From positions 186,001 to 250,000 of the forward strand of contig VCJN01000810.1 in assembly GCA_006384855.1 (NCBI GenBank): a DNA stretch of 64,000 bases, given 5' to 3'. Made by a program: the position numbers and the translations under genes. The notes under the pieces were generated by a model. It worked only from the letters and a program-made list of their open reading frames with translations, was not told the DNA's origin and ran no database searches. The DNA comes from Tetraselmis striata. Its lineage: Eukaryota; Chlorophyta; Chlorodendrophyceae; Chlorodendrales; Chlorodendraceae. Within the stretch, counting starts at the first letter, position 1. Each line of letters opens with the position of its first letter. Below, in pieces: positions 34,501 through 43,249 of this stretch.

Positions 34501-37500
34501 CGTTAAGCCCGTGCTCTACCCCCTAGAGCATGATTGGCTGGAGGCCCGTACCGTGCACAGCATGCTATAGAGTATGCAGTTAACCACCTGGACCCTAGCC
34601 TATCCTTTGAGCTCGTTGAACACATTGTAGTGGTCATCGTGGAGTATGAGCTGTTCAGCTCGCCATCCTCGGGCAATTAGAGGCGGCATGTGACCGGCGA
34701 GTCCAATGGCAGCCGCATGCTCCAAGACAACCTAACCTGTGGGATGCGATGGAAGAGGTGCCCACTCGGTCCCATTTCGAGTTCGCCTGGTGGGCGCACG
34801 CCAGAGGGGGAAGGGGCAGCCATAGAACACTACTGCTGTACAATCGTGTGCTTTGTGCTCTCAATGCTGCCCTCATGCCTTGATATGCACACCTACGTGT
34901 GTGGCAGCTGCCCCCTACACAATATATACACAATTGCAGCACTTTTCCCATGGACACTGATGTTGATAGTACTTTACACAGCACATCAGCCAGCTACAAA
35001 ACTTTTGGAGGGGCGGGTCAGATTAGAGTGGGGGGGGGGGGGGGGGGGGGGGGGGGGTCTACCTACAACACACTAACAATTCCTACTGGCCTTACGTGTT
35101 TCGTACGGGGCTGTTATTCGGAACGTAACAGGACGCCACGTAAAAGGACGTCACTGGCCTCCAATTAGTCTTGCGAAATGCTTCGGCAATTTGCTTGATG
35201 ACCATAACGGAGCGTCGCCTACCCAGGGCTTTCCGTAACTGGATTGCTGCCCAAACGGCCGTCGTAGAGACGCTGCAAGGGTTTCACTGGTGCCAGTCCT
35301 GTCCCGGGGGCGAAAAAAAGAAAGGACGCCACGCTGTACGCACTACACTACGCTTCAAAATTAATGGTAAGCAAACGGTACACGGGGTGGTTGGCGAGTA
35401 TTTTGCGATTCCGAAACCATTACGAAAACCCCGTGAACATGGGACGCGCGGGGACCTGCCGGTGTTTACCTAACCCGAAATGTCCGAAAACAATTGCTCA
35501 AATCGTAGAATTTAGGTGGAAATATATGACATCTATGACGGATTAAGACTAAGGGGGTTTTTTAGGTGCTCTTATTAGGGCGCGCGCCCGCGGCGCGCGC
35601 CGTAAGAGTTGGATACATGCTTTGCCCCACCGTGTAGAGATAGTCGTGCGCTACCACATGCATCGGCTGCCAAATTTTTTGCGGTCTCGTTACACAAGAA
35701 ATGGCCGCCTACGCTAGTACGTGCATCGCGACACGTGTAACAATTGTGTAACGCCAATGTACGCGCGCATTACGAGCGGCAAGAAGACGCGATGCGGGAT
35801 TGCTCGCGGTGCCATCTGAGCACATGGATGGGCAGTCGATTGCTACAGAGCCATGCCAAAGACCCGCCACACTTTGGCACCTAGGAATATTTTTCTGATT
35901 ATTTGTGCTAATGTGAACTTAAGACTCGCGAAATTCGTGTGTGGTTTTTACATCTACGTACATCTCAATGTACAAGGCCCAATCACTTCAATGTAAAATA
36001 TGGGGCTTGTAGCCAACACTCCTACCCAAAACACCCCCCTATTATATGTGGCGCATCGAGCTTCGATTGCACATGAGCACGAACCCTACTCCGACTAGGG
36101 TTTGCCATTTATTTTGACGCGTAGTGTAATTACACCGGTGCCGGTACCCGTATCGTTACCCGTACTGCTGGTGTCCGAAGGGATTAGTGTGCATGCCGCG
36201 CAAGTACGTAGGATAAACACGGGACTACCACGTGACTGCCCGTGCATGCGTTTTCCCGGCTTAGGGTTTTTAATTATTTATTTATATAAGCCAGTCTCGC
36301 ATCGCATCGGCTGCAACAGCCCTGCGCTCCACCACGCGGGCAACTGCGACGACGGCCGATCGAGCGGCTAGCAGCAGGGCGGCGGCTGGCCCTCTCAACA
36401 AGTATTCGTACGTCTCAGCAAGTATATTACTAGTACTAGTATCTTGAGCAGCTTGTACAATACGTATGCAATAATAACTCCAATGATACGGCATAAACTC
36501 GGTGAAGTACCCTCACCTGTAGCTTCAAATCGGGCTTGCTGCCGGTACACTCCATAAGCAGAGTAACAGCCATATAGTCACCGTAGGATACCCTGAATAA
36601 TTGGATAGTTCGGAAATAGTTTGGTGGAATGAGCAGTGTTCTTACATGAGAGAAAGTAATGCAAAGTCCGCCCTGGGGCATCAGCCTAAGCCGCCCCAGC
36701 ACTTGACCTCTTGCGCCAACTGCAGTCGTAGGTCTGGCATAACCCTTAGACCATTGCCCCATTCGAACCCCGAAAAGGTAATGCATCAGTCGGGTAAACC
36801 CGGGACACGCCGGCCAGGGCCGATACTGCCAAAATACATCGACCAGGAATCGAACCCGGGACCTCGCGCAAAAGATACAACCGCTCAACTGAGCTGACAA
36901 GGAATGTACCTTGTTCTCATATTATTTCTTATATTCTTATCTATTGTTTAACCAGCAGTCAAATAAGCAATAACCATACTCCAGTCGTAGCGCAAGGACT
37001 CATGCTGTTTGCATTGCTTCGGGATACGCCCCCACATGCTCGTAGGCTTTCCGTAACTGGATTGCTGCCTAAACGGCCGTCGTAGAGACGCTGCAAGGGT
37101 TTCACTGGTGCCAGTCCTGTCCCGGGGGCGAAAAAAAAATGCTCGTAGCCTCGTACATTAAAATATGACATGTGCGCTACTAATCACAACTATTGATGAA
37201 GAAAACTCATTAAAAAGTAAATTAAAAAGAAAACTCATTAAAGAGTAAATTAAAAAGGAACAGGACCTAACAACCTGCTGTGCATCCCAGCGACGGCGCC
37301 TGCACCGCGCCATCATCGAGGAGCTCTCAACGCAGATTGACTCGCTGGAAGAGGACATGCTCCCAGAAGCCGGCGCCACGGCGGACCTCTCCCTCCGCGA
37401 ACGGCTGGCCTCACAGTGGCTGCACCTCCTCAGCAGCGACTCCATGGGGACAAGCATTGGCAACGTGAGTCCCACACACGGCGAGCTTCCCGTGCCGCTG

Positions 37501-40500
37501 GACGACATTTTGCGGGGAGTGGCCGCCATCAAGGACACCGTGCGCCACATGCAGGGGCTGGGCCTCCACCTGCAAGCCCTGCACTACCAGGTGCTCCCCC
37601 CCCCCCCCCCCCCCTGCCTTCCGCGCCTTGTGGACATGCTTGTTATCCGCAAACTGCAAGTTGGACCGTCGCAAATCACAGTGGTGCAGATGTTTTGCTC
37701 CGGGTTAAAATAATAACAATCCATTCAAAGGCATGATGGAAGTATGTACCCCTGGCTTGGCGAACGTGTACTTGTCACCCAACATCCAAACATGTTGGCC
37801 ATTCCATACACAAATCCCTTGATGTACAGTCATTGGTATCCATGTACCAAGACACTGATACTGTAGATATGTTGTTTCTCCGTCTGCTTGACTGCTCAAA
37901 TGTCTTCTTGCAACCCGCGGATGTCGGGTGTTTGTGTGGGTCAGTGTCGTGCCCCAATGCGAATGGAGCTAGGAAGAGCCATTGCACCCCCGAGTAGCTG
38001 CGGTGGCATCCGTTGGTGGTCCCGCTTAGCGCTGTTCCCAATTTTCACCACAAAGCCCCTGCCCCGCATGAGTCCATCCCACTGAGCGCTGGCCGGTTTT
38101 GTCGCAGGATCGCATGGTGCGTATGCTCAACATGTTGACGGTCTCCATGCCGGAGCTGACCCGGGTGATGCTGGAGGCAATGCAGGACGCCATGCAGCAG
38201 GTGGCCATGATGACGCTGCACGGGCGCATGAGCAAGGCGGAGGCGGCCAAGTGGTGGGCGCCCCCCTCCGCTGACAATGCCACCTGCTGTTCATTGCGCG
38301 TAGGCTGAACCTAGGATTAGGGGAATAAACTCCTCGTACAGCGTGGCTTGCAGCTCAGGGTTCAGTTTGGCTGTGAGTTTGCGCGTGCGCGAAACCGCCA
38401 CACTACTTGTTCGCGTGGTTAAGGCCGAGCCAATGGATCGATTACTGGGTCGATTACTACTCAGCGGGCCATACTTATAACTGGCCCTGCATTGCAGGGC
38501 ACGAGTCATCCGTGGTATATGTATACATATATATACATACATACATACATACATATACATGAAGATATATATACAGTCCCCCTCGTAAGTCTTGCCATGT
38601 ACGTATCTGTCCATATCACCACGTCAGTACCGGCGGCGCCGACCGCCGAGTGGTACAGTGGCGCATTTTTACGATTTAAGTAACTCAGAATATTCATCAA
38701 CGGCTTGAGATGTAATAGGTAGCGGAGGGGGGGGCTGCCTGTTACGCTCGTGATTCCGCTCTGCGCTGGTTCGAACCCTGCCGGGGCCCTCGGTGGAAAT
38801 ATAAGCGAGGGGGGGTAGGGGGGGCCCGATGCAAATATTTTTAGGTTCTCCTACAAACCCTAGTACAGTGGCTTACCGCGCGACCCGCATCCCGATAAAA
38901 AGGCGGTGTACTCGCCCCGCGCGGGCGGATTTTCCCCGCTTAGGGGCCCGCTAGGCGCAGCCCAGTAGCAGAATATGGGAGCGTGTTGATGGCCAGCCCT
39001 ACCGCATACCCTGGACGATCCCCTAGCAGGTGACCATATGGACCCACCCGCTGACTCGGGGGCTGCACCCCTGCGCAGTATGGGCTGAAGCCCGGCTCTG
39101 CCAAGGGCGCATTGAATGCGGACATGAGCTGTAGGTGGGCTGGTTTTGGAGCAAGCCTTAATCGCAGTATTGGCCGTTTTGCGGGAACTGCTCACTTGCT
39201 TGCATGCCGACGGCGGGGAGAGCGCGCCTTTGTGAATGTGCTCTACGATGGTAGAGCTAACTCTTGGCGTGCATCCGTACAGATAGAACGCATATGCGTG
39301 CGATATAAAAATTCGTGCCCTCGTGACATTGGATTATCAAATTCATTGGCAAGCCTGAACAATTACACGCACACGTATGGCTTCTGAAACGAGAGCACAA
39401 CAAACGCCACTAAAGGCTCCCCCCACGCATGATATCGTGTTCACGTATGACACATGGAAGGGTCGCGGCCGGAAACAAAGATGAGGGCTCATAATGGGCC
39501 AATCTACAATTGATGCTTAACAAGTGGGGCAGGACTTTTGTGGGCAGGTGTATGGATAAATAAATAAGTATATATAAATATAAATATAAATAGAGATACC
39601 AATATATGTATCTATATATATATGCATATATATACATATATACAAATATGTTATATTTACACATATACAATGTCCGTGTATACTATGATAAGATAAGACA
39701 AAATGCGTCGATGACTGCAACAGAGCGTCATGATGCACTGAGACTAAGTTGTGTCGGGGCCATTCGTGGCCTTACTTTCCCTACCTTTTTGCACAGCTAT
39801 CGTAAATGCACGAGCACAGGGACGTAATAGGGTGCTACATTAGCATGCTATTAGCATGTTCAATGATTGGTTGCCCGCCTCTCCCAATGTTAGGGCTTGG
39901 GCCCTATGTATTTGGACTGAGAGTAACATATGGAGGGTCCATCGGAGAGGTACACGAGCTAGTACGCGGAGCCTGCTGCGGCATTCCTGCTCATGGTGCC
40001 CCGCGTTGTTTTGTCCAGCATCCGCAGTACGGCACAGGCGGCTGGTGTTGCGCCCACACTTGGCCCGTGCCGAGAGATTTAGGGTTTAGCGATTTAGGAT
40101 TTTTCACTTGAAACCCTAAATCCTAGCGCGGAGGGTCGCCGTGCTGAGATTGCTGGTTCCGCAGGCTGACGGAGCTGCAGGAGCTGTACGAAGGCAGCTG
40201 CTGGGCAGGGCCGGCAAAGCTCAGCTTCAACCGCAGGACAGAGTCCATTCGTTCCCAGGGGCTGGGCAGTTGCGCCAGCATGCAGTGCAGCAACCCGGAG
40301 ATCGATCTGGAGAAGCCGTCGGACGCGCTTCTGAGCAGCCGGATCCTGGAGATAAACATCTGGGCGGCGCCGCATATTGCGGAGTGGGGCTTTAACAACT
40401 TCCTGCTGGACGAGGACGTGCGGGAGGAGCTTGCCGGCATGTGAGTACCGCCTGCGCCCCCCCCCGCCCCCCCCCCCCCCCCTCTTGAGCACTGTACATG

Positions 40501-43121
40501 TTACAGTATCCATGGGCCCCACCTGCTTTGTTATCGAGAATGAAAGAATGAAATAATATTGGAGAAAATTACATGAAAGACTTAACCAATTGCCGATAAA
40601 TGACCAGGCACTATGATAGTAATGGAGGTCGCTAGTGTGAAAGATGGAATGTCTGCCGCCTGAGGGCATCGTTATCGCCAAATTGGAATCAGCTCATCTC
40701 CAGGGCTGCCGACAACCCAACAGTTGCCCTTTCCCGCTTCTCCACTGGTATTCCCTAGAAGATGCGGAATTCGCTCGGCGCTGTTTGAGTCTCAGAGCGG
40801 CATGGTGTTTCCTGCAACACCAAACAAAGTTATGCTGGGTCCAACCATGTTACTCTCCGCCAGGTGGATCATGCGGCGTGTAGCCGGCAAGGACGGCCAG
40901 CGCAGCGATGGCTCATCCCCCCCCCCCCCCCTGTGGGTGTCCCCCAGGTTCCGGGAGGCGCTGTCAACGGACCGCATCCTGTGCGCGGCCTATCTGCTGT
41001 TTGCCAACGCCACGACGATGGACTTTGCGTCCGTGCGTCGCCTGGCACAGACGGCGTACCAGTTGTACCTGATGGAGGGACGGCCCGCGGAGCTGCCGTT
41101 CCTGCCCGGTTACCGCGTCATCGCCGCCATTGCTGCGTTCCTGCCGGGCATGGACGCGCTGTGCGGTGACGTGAATGCGCCCGGCTGCGCGGGGCTGCTG
41201 GAGCGGGAGCTGGCAGAGCTGGAGGCGGCCGGGCAGGGAGCGTCCGCGGGCCTCCTTGTGTGCGTGGCCAGCGTGCTGGAGAGCATGTGGGAGACGCCTA
41301 CTTCGCCCCGGCTGAGGGCGCTCACGGCCCGCTGCACCAGCCGCGGCTTGGCGGACAGCGGCTGCGACGAGTTTCGTGGGGGTGAGTGTCCGATCCGGCC
41401 TGGCTGGGCCCGTGTCTGGCTTTCCAAACCCCTACCTGCTGGCTTCCATTACGTCACCGGTGGTATGTATGTATTCATCCTCTTGTGTCCAGCTCACAGC
41501 ATGTAGTATATAAGGCAGTCAGCATCGCCAGAGCCATAGAGTTGTTCACTGGTACACATATAAAAAGGTGTGACGCTCTGGCTGGCATTACAGTATGGCT
41601 ATGCCCATGCCGGGCCACGAGATGCCAGTTTTTATATGTGGACCAGTGTATACACCCCCTTATGTCCAGCGCACAGCATGTAGTATATTAGGAAGTCATC
41701 GCCAGAGCCATAGAGTTCTACACTGGTCCACATATAAAAAGTGTGATGCTCTGGCTGCTGGTACAGTATGGCGGTGCCCATGCCGGGGCATACGATGCCA
41801 TCGGGAATGACTTTCGGCACAGCTATGACGCTGTTGCACGTAACCCGCTTTCAACTACGGGTGCGGACGCACCTATGAAGACCTTTATTGTAGCGCTCAA
41901 ATTGGGCTTGCATGCTACCGATAAGACCATTTGTCTTAGCTCCGCTACAGTTTTGTCTGCATTTGCCCTCTGGCAGGTTGTTATTCGCTGTGTTTCTATT
42001 ACTGCGCCGACGCCCGTTAACAGCCCTTGTGCTCATCGCCTCTATGCTCATCGTCTGGTCGACATCTCATCTGGTCGACACTTCAACACCGCGCCACGCA
42101 CATGCAGGTGTTGCCCGGCTGCGCCTGGATCGACGCCCTCCACAAGGTGTGCGTGCACGCGGAGGCTGTGGAGACTTTTCTCTCCGCGAGCAGCCCGGCC
42201 ACCCAGATGGAGGAGGACGCCGCGGCGCGTCACGTCACCATGCTGGAGGGCGAGCTGTCGCTGCTTCTGCAGTCTGCGACCCGGCTCCCGCTGTGCATCT
42301 GGAGCCTGGTGCGGCTGTGCGTGGCGCAGGGGCGCGCCATTGTGAGCCCGCTGGGCGCCAACGGCGGCGCCAAGGAGCGCTGCCCGCGCCGGCAACGTGT
42401 GGCCGCCGTGCATCTGGCCACCGTGACGACCACGCTGGCGCGCTGCCTGGAGTGGTGGGAGGAGCGCCACCTGGGGCGGCACGACGCCTCCTGCTTGCCG
42501 GCCACACTGATGTGGGCGCACGCCATGCTGCACTGGTTCCAGTGCATCGGGTACCAGGCGGGCCTCCGCTTGTGGCTGCACACGGCGCCCTGGCTGCTGC
42601 TGAACTTCGACGGCTGGCGGGCAGCTGTGGTCCGCGCTCTGCTGCTGGCTCAGGCCACAGCGACGGGAGCCCTTGGGCCCAAGGGCTCCAAGCCAGACGC
42701 CCAGGAGCTCATGCCCGCAGGGCTCCATGCCACCACCGACCTCGCGCGCCTGCTGCTCACACCGCCCAGCCAGCCAGCCCTTGTGCACGTGCACCGCCAG
42801 AGTCATGAAGAACCCGACTCGTGTGCGCCCTTGCCTCATGGCGTGGCGGCCGCCGAGACGGCAATGGTACCGCTGGACGCGCAACTGGAGTGGGACCTTG
42901 CTGGGAGTCTGCGCGTCTCGAGGGTCTCCTTTGGCTCCCCACAGGCAGCGGCCATCGCGAAATCGCACCTGCGCCAACTTCTGGCGAAGATCACGGTGGC
43001 GGGGTGCCCAGTCAGCGTCGACGCGGCAGCTGGACTGAGCAGTGTGGCGAACTCGGCCACCCTGTGGGAGGCTGTCCAGCTTTGCCGGGACGCAGCGGCT
43101 CGAGCTGCCGACAGGCTTTAG
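24721..43121 (+). CDS. Soluble-type (ADCY10-like) adenylyl cyclase, 13 exons
   Basis: The product would make cAMP from ATP. Domain order is class III cyclase C1 (exons 1-2), cyclase C2 (exons 2-5), AAA/STAND P-loop NTPase (exons 5-7) and a long helical, TPR-like tail (exons 8-13), as in metazoan and algal soluble adenylyl cyclases. Exons: 24721-25540, 25776-26341, 26561-26680, 26878-27097, 27535-28148, 29064-29661, 30622-30968, 31433-31486, 37291-37590, 38108-38253, 40165-40440, 40864-41381 and 42108-43121 (TAG). Phases agree at eleven junctions; the last (12 to 13) does not, so a small exon or a shift is missed there. The total of about 1,860 residues is comparable with, and somewhat longer than, human ADCY10. 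Exon 5 contains three single-base frame disruptions, so the locus may be a recent pseudogene or the sequence may contain indel errors. The ATG is supported by a myristoylation-type start (MGGCPS). Confidence 0.85.
25776..26341 (+). CDS. Cyclase exon 2: end of C1, linker, start of C2
   Basis: Acceptor ctttacag; phase 1 in, phase 0 out; donor gtgcgt. It reads SEAFIIGEPLRELGVALSQS (end of C1; the family has IGxAVDDVRLAQ, so the Arg equivalent to human Arg176 is Gly here). A linker follows, and the exon ends HRYVSVLFVIGTMK, the first strand of C2. The linker contains a basic KRRGPPKRTK patch. Confidence 0.8.
26561..26680 (+). CDS. Cyclase exon 3
   Basis: Exactly 40 codons, phase 0 to 0, between a cccccttttcag acceptor and a gtgggg donor. 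It reads SHEDGSPSKWLRELQTQLGV and continues AIDVAEDMYGATTRQ, matching the helix that precedes the second C2 strand in this family. Confidence 0.75.
26878..27097 (+). CDS. Cyclase exon 4: C2 core
   Basis: 73 codons plus one base. It reads ITVDDKGVAAIFVFGLPG, then TAGVTTGQAFCGLIGQPARR, then CEYTVMG, very close to the C2 signature of soluble cyclases (FGLPG ... G..FCG..G ... EYTV.G). A C run begins about 31 bp into the following intron. Confidence 0.85.
27535..28148 (+). pseudogene. Cyclase exon 5: C2 end and Walker A, three frame breaks
   Basis: It starts with the split Asp codon and DVVNTA, then one extra base at 27552 precedes ARLAGYAAKKGIKVACLSSS. A second extra base is near 27661, before NGQLDLQPAGTVKLKGKLEE. 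A third is near 27839, before DEMAALVDFAQRGG. It then reads LVKGDSGIGKSALLGRI, a clean Walker A. The last stretch is in phase with exon 6 (donor gtgcgc at 28149). The first break falls between the Asn and Arg of the VNTAARL catalytic motif. No pair of splice sites explains these one-base shifts. Confidence 0.75.
29064..29661 (+). CDS. Cyclase exon 6: NTPase Walker B
   Basis: Acceptor cttcag, donor gtgagt, phase 0 in and 1 out. It contains LCARRPMVLLLDDAHLVDSS, the Walker B strand with LLLDDAH typical of AAA/STAND NTPases in class III cyclases. It ends MTLGPLPDDAVLRIAQSALS, the region that follows sensor 1. Confidence 0.85.
30622..30968 (+). CDS. Cyclase exon 7: NTPase lid
   Basis: 115 codons after two bases completing the split codon. 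It reads FSQGIPLYVYELSRWLRNRV, then IDAIPAALQQLLRCASVIGV and LCHLGELHLLNQTPDGNWQ. This is the GIPLYV.EL..., ...L...ASVIG pattern seen after the P-loop in this family. The exact acceptor is inferred from phase. Confidence 0.75.
31433..31486 (+). CDS. Cyclase exon 8 (54 bp)
   Basis: 18 codons, FQRAMHQQVVYQSLLYKQ, between a cctccgcag acceptor and gtacgg donor. It matches the F.HA..Q.V.Y.SLL..QR segment of STAND NTPases, continued by RRRLH at the start of exon 9. A G run begins about 22 bp into the next intron. Confidence 0.75.
32321..32697. mobile_element. Two small TIR elements (MITE-like), 77 and 67 bp
   Basis: 32321-32397 is bounded by perfect 10-bp inverted ends, tgtaaggata and tatccttaca. 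A second copy at 32631-32697 shares cgcaccaggcactgggta and gggatttgtgtggtacatat, with one terminus altered. No coding capacity. Confidence 0.6.
33779..34051 (+). mobile_element. tRNA-derived SINE, copy 2, with 9-bp TSD
   Basis: Full-length copy, with a tRNA-like head (ccgctcggttgagcggtcg; gggtatcgattcctgcc as a degenerate B-box), the family body and an A/T-rich tail. It is flanked by tgtagaact at 33770-33778 and 34052-34060, a clear target-site duplication. Confidence 0.8.
35228..35319 (+). mobile_element. Short poly-A retroposon, copy 1
   Basis: About 92 bp from gctttccgtaactggattgc to cccgggggcgaaaaaaa, almost identical to 37046-37138. A diverged, shorter relative lies at 32700-32766. Confidence 0.7.
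36655..36904 (-). mobile_element. tRNA-derived SINE, copy 3 (minus)
   Basis: Read on the minus strand it starts with the best-preserved head (tcagctcagttgagcggttg as A-box region, cccgggttcgattcctgg as B-box). The same body as the other copies follows. It ends in a ttactttctctc tail. Confidence 0.8.
37046..37138 (+). mobile_element. Short poly-A retroposon, copy 2, with 10-bp TSD
   Basis: A 93-bp unit ending in eight or more A residues, flanked by atgctcgtag at 37036-37045 and 37139-37148. The perfect target-site duplication and A tail show LINE-type retroposition. The source RNA is not recognised. Confidence 0.8.
37291..37590 (+). CDS. Cyclase exon 9
   Basis: Exactly 100 codons, phase 0 to 0. 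It reads RRRLHRAIIEELSTQIDSLE and then LRERLASQWLHLLSSD, continuing the helical segment that follows exon 8. A C run of about 18 bases begins six bases inside the next intron. Confidence 0.75.
38108..38253 (+). CDS. Cyclase exon 10
   Basis: Acceptor gtcgcag. Reads DRMVRMLNMLTVSMPELTRV and on to GRMSKAEAAKW, with a gtgggc donor chosen because its phase 2 matches exon 11. Met-rich amphipathic helices suit a TPR-like tail. Confidence 0.6.
38516..38577. repeat. AT-rich microsatellite (TACA/TATA)
   Basis: Runs of tatacatacatacata-type units inside cyclase intron 10. A second, longer AT-rich tract lies at 39556-39665. Confidence 0.85.
40165..40440 (+). CDS. Cyclase exon 11
   Basis: Acceptor ttccgcag, donor gtgagt, phase 2 at both ends. 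Reads LTELQELYEGSCWAGPAKLS, then SSRILEINIWAAPHIAEWGF and DEDVREELAGM. It joins exon 10 to give AKW|LTELQ. A long, nearly pure C run starts about 16 bases into the next intron. Confidence 0.65.
40864..41381 (+). CDS. Cyclase exon 12
   Basis: Reads WIMRRVAGKDGQRSDGSS, a short Pro run from a C tract, then FREALSTDRILCAAYLLFAN and helical sequence to CDEFRG before gtgagt. The C tract and the following tgtcccccag could instead be a tiny retained intron. Helix-turn-helix repeats fit the tail of soluble cyclases. The outgoing phase 1 does not match exon 13. Confidence 0.6.
41465..41803 (+). repeat. Tandem duplication, unit about 178 bp, in cyclase intron 12
   Basis: The two copies (about 41465-41625 and 41646-41803) share cacagcatgtagtatat, atcgccagagccatagagtt and cacatataaaaag. 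No coding role is seen. Confidence 0.7.
42108..43121 (+). CDS. Cyclase exon 13: C-terminus
   Basis: A 338-residue open frame ending TAG, rich in Leu/Ala helices: CAWIDALHKVCVHAEAVETF, then LIWSLVRLC-like and LQATTLARCLEWWEERHLG-like segments, ending LWEAVQLCRDAAARAADRL. The frame starts after an acceptor acatgcag. Phase 0 here conflicts with phase 1 of exon 12, so a micro-exon or frame error lies between. An AATAAA at 43244-43249, about 120 bp after the stop, could serve as the polyadenylation signal. Confidence 0.65.
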   Translation: MLPGCAWIDALHKVCVHAEAVETFLSASSPATQMEEDAAARHVTMLEGELSLLLQSATRLPLCIWSLVRLCVAQGRAIVSPLGANGGAKERCPRRQRVAAVHLATVTTTLARCLEWWEERHLGRHDASCLPATLMWAHAMLHWFQCIGYQAGLRLWLHTAPWLLLNFDGWRAAVVRALLLAQATATGALGPKGSKPDAQELMPAGLHATTDLARLLLTPPSQPALVHVHRQSHEEPDSCAPLPHGVAAAETAMVPLDAQLEWDLAGSLRVSRVSFGSPQAAAIAKSHLRQLLAKITVAGCPVSVDAAAGLSSVANSATLWEAVQLCRDAAARAADRL

Positions 43122-43243
43122 ACCCCCAACCCCTTCCCCCCCGCTTTCCCACTCCCTGCCTCACCTCCCTCCAACCCTCCTCTCCCCTGGTTGGGGATGG
43201 CCATAGAGTTCCCCGCATATTGTGCAAATATAGTGCAAGATTT

Positions 43244-43249
43244 AATAAA
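43244..43249 (+). terminator. Possible polyadenylation signal of the cyclase gene
   Basis: AATAAA lies 123 bp after the TAG. Many green algae use TGTAA instead, so this is tentative. Confidence 0.3.

Larger units (their letters stand above)
31487..37290 (+). other. Cyclase intron 8 (5.8 kb), a nest of mobile elements
   Basis: The intron holds a G run (31510-31530), two TIR mini-elements (32321-32397, 32631-32697), two full SINEs in opposite orientations (33779-34051 plus; 36655-36904 minus), poly-A retroposons (35228-35319; 37046-37138) and a further G run (35030-35058). No other gene was recognised inside it. Confidence 0.7.

Noticed and set aside
38700-38800. Possible tRNA (ctggttcgaaccctgcc looks like a B-box)
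   Set aside because: No acceptable A-box, anticodon arm or acceptor stem could be paired, and a G run interrupts the 5' half. At most a SINE-head remnant.
42048-42977. Minus-strand ORF of 309 codons opposite the last cyclase exon
   Set aside because: Low-complexity Arg/Gly/His/Gln composition and antisense to a conserved exon.
24721-43121. Splitting the cyclase locus into separate genes (cyclase, NTPase and downstream helical protein)
   Set aside because: Splice phases agree from exon 1 to exon 12, and the domain order is that of a single ADCY10-type protein. Only the exon 12-13 join remains uncertain.
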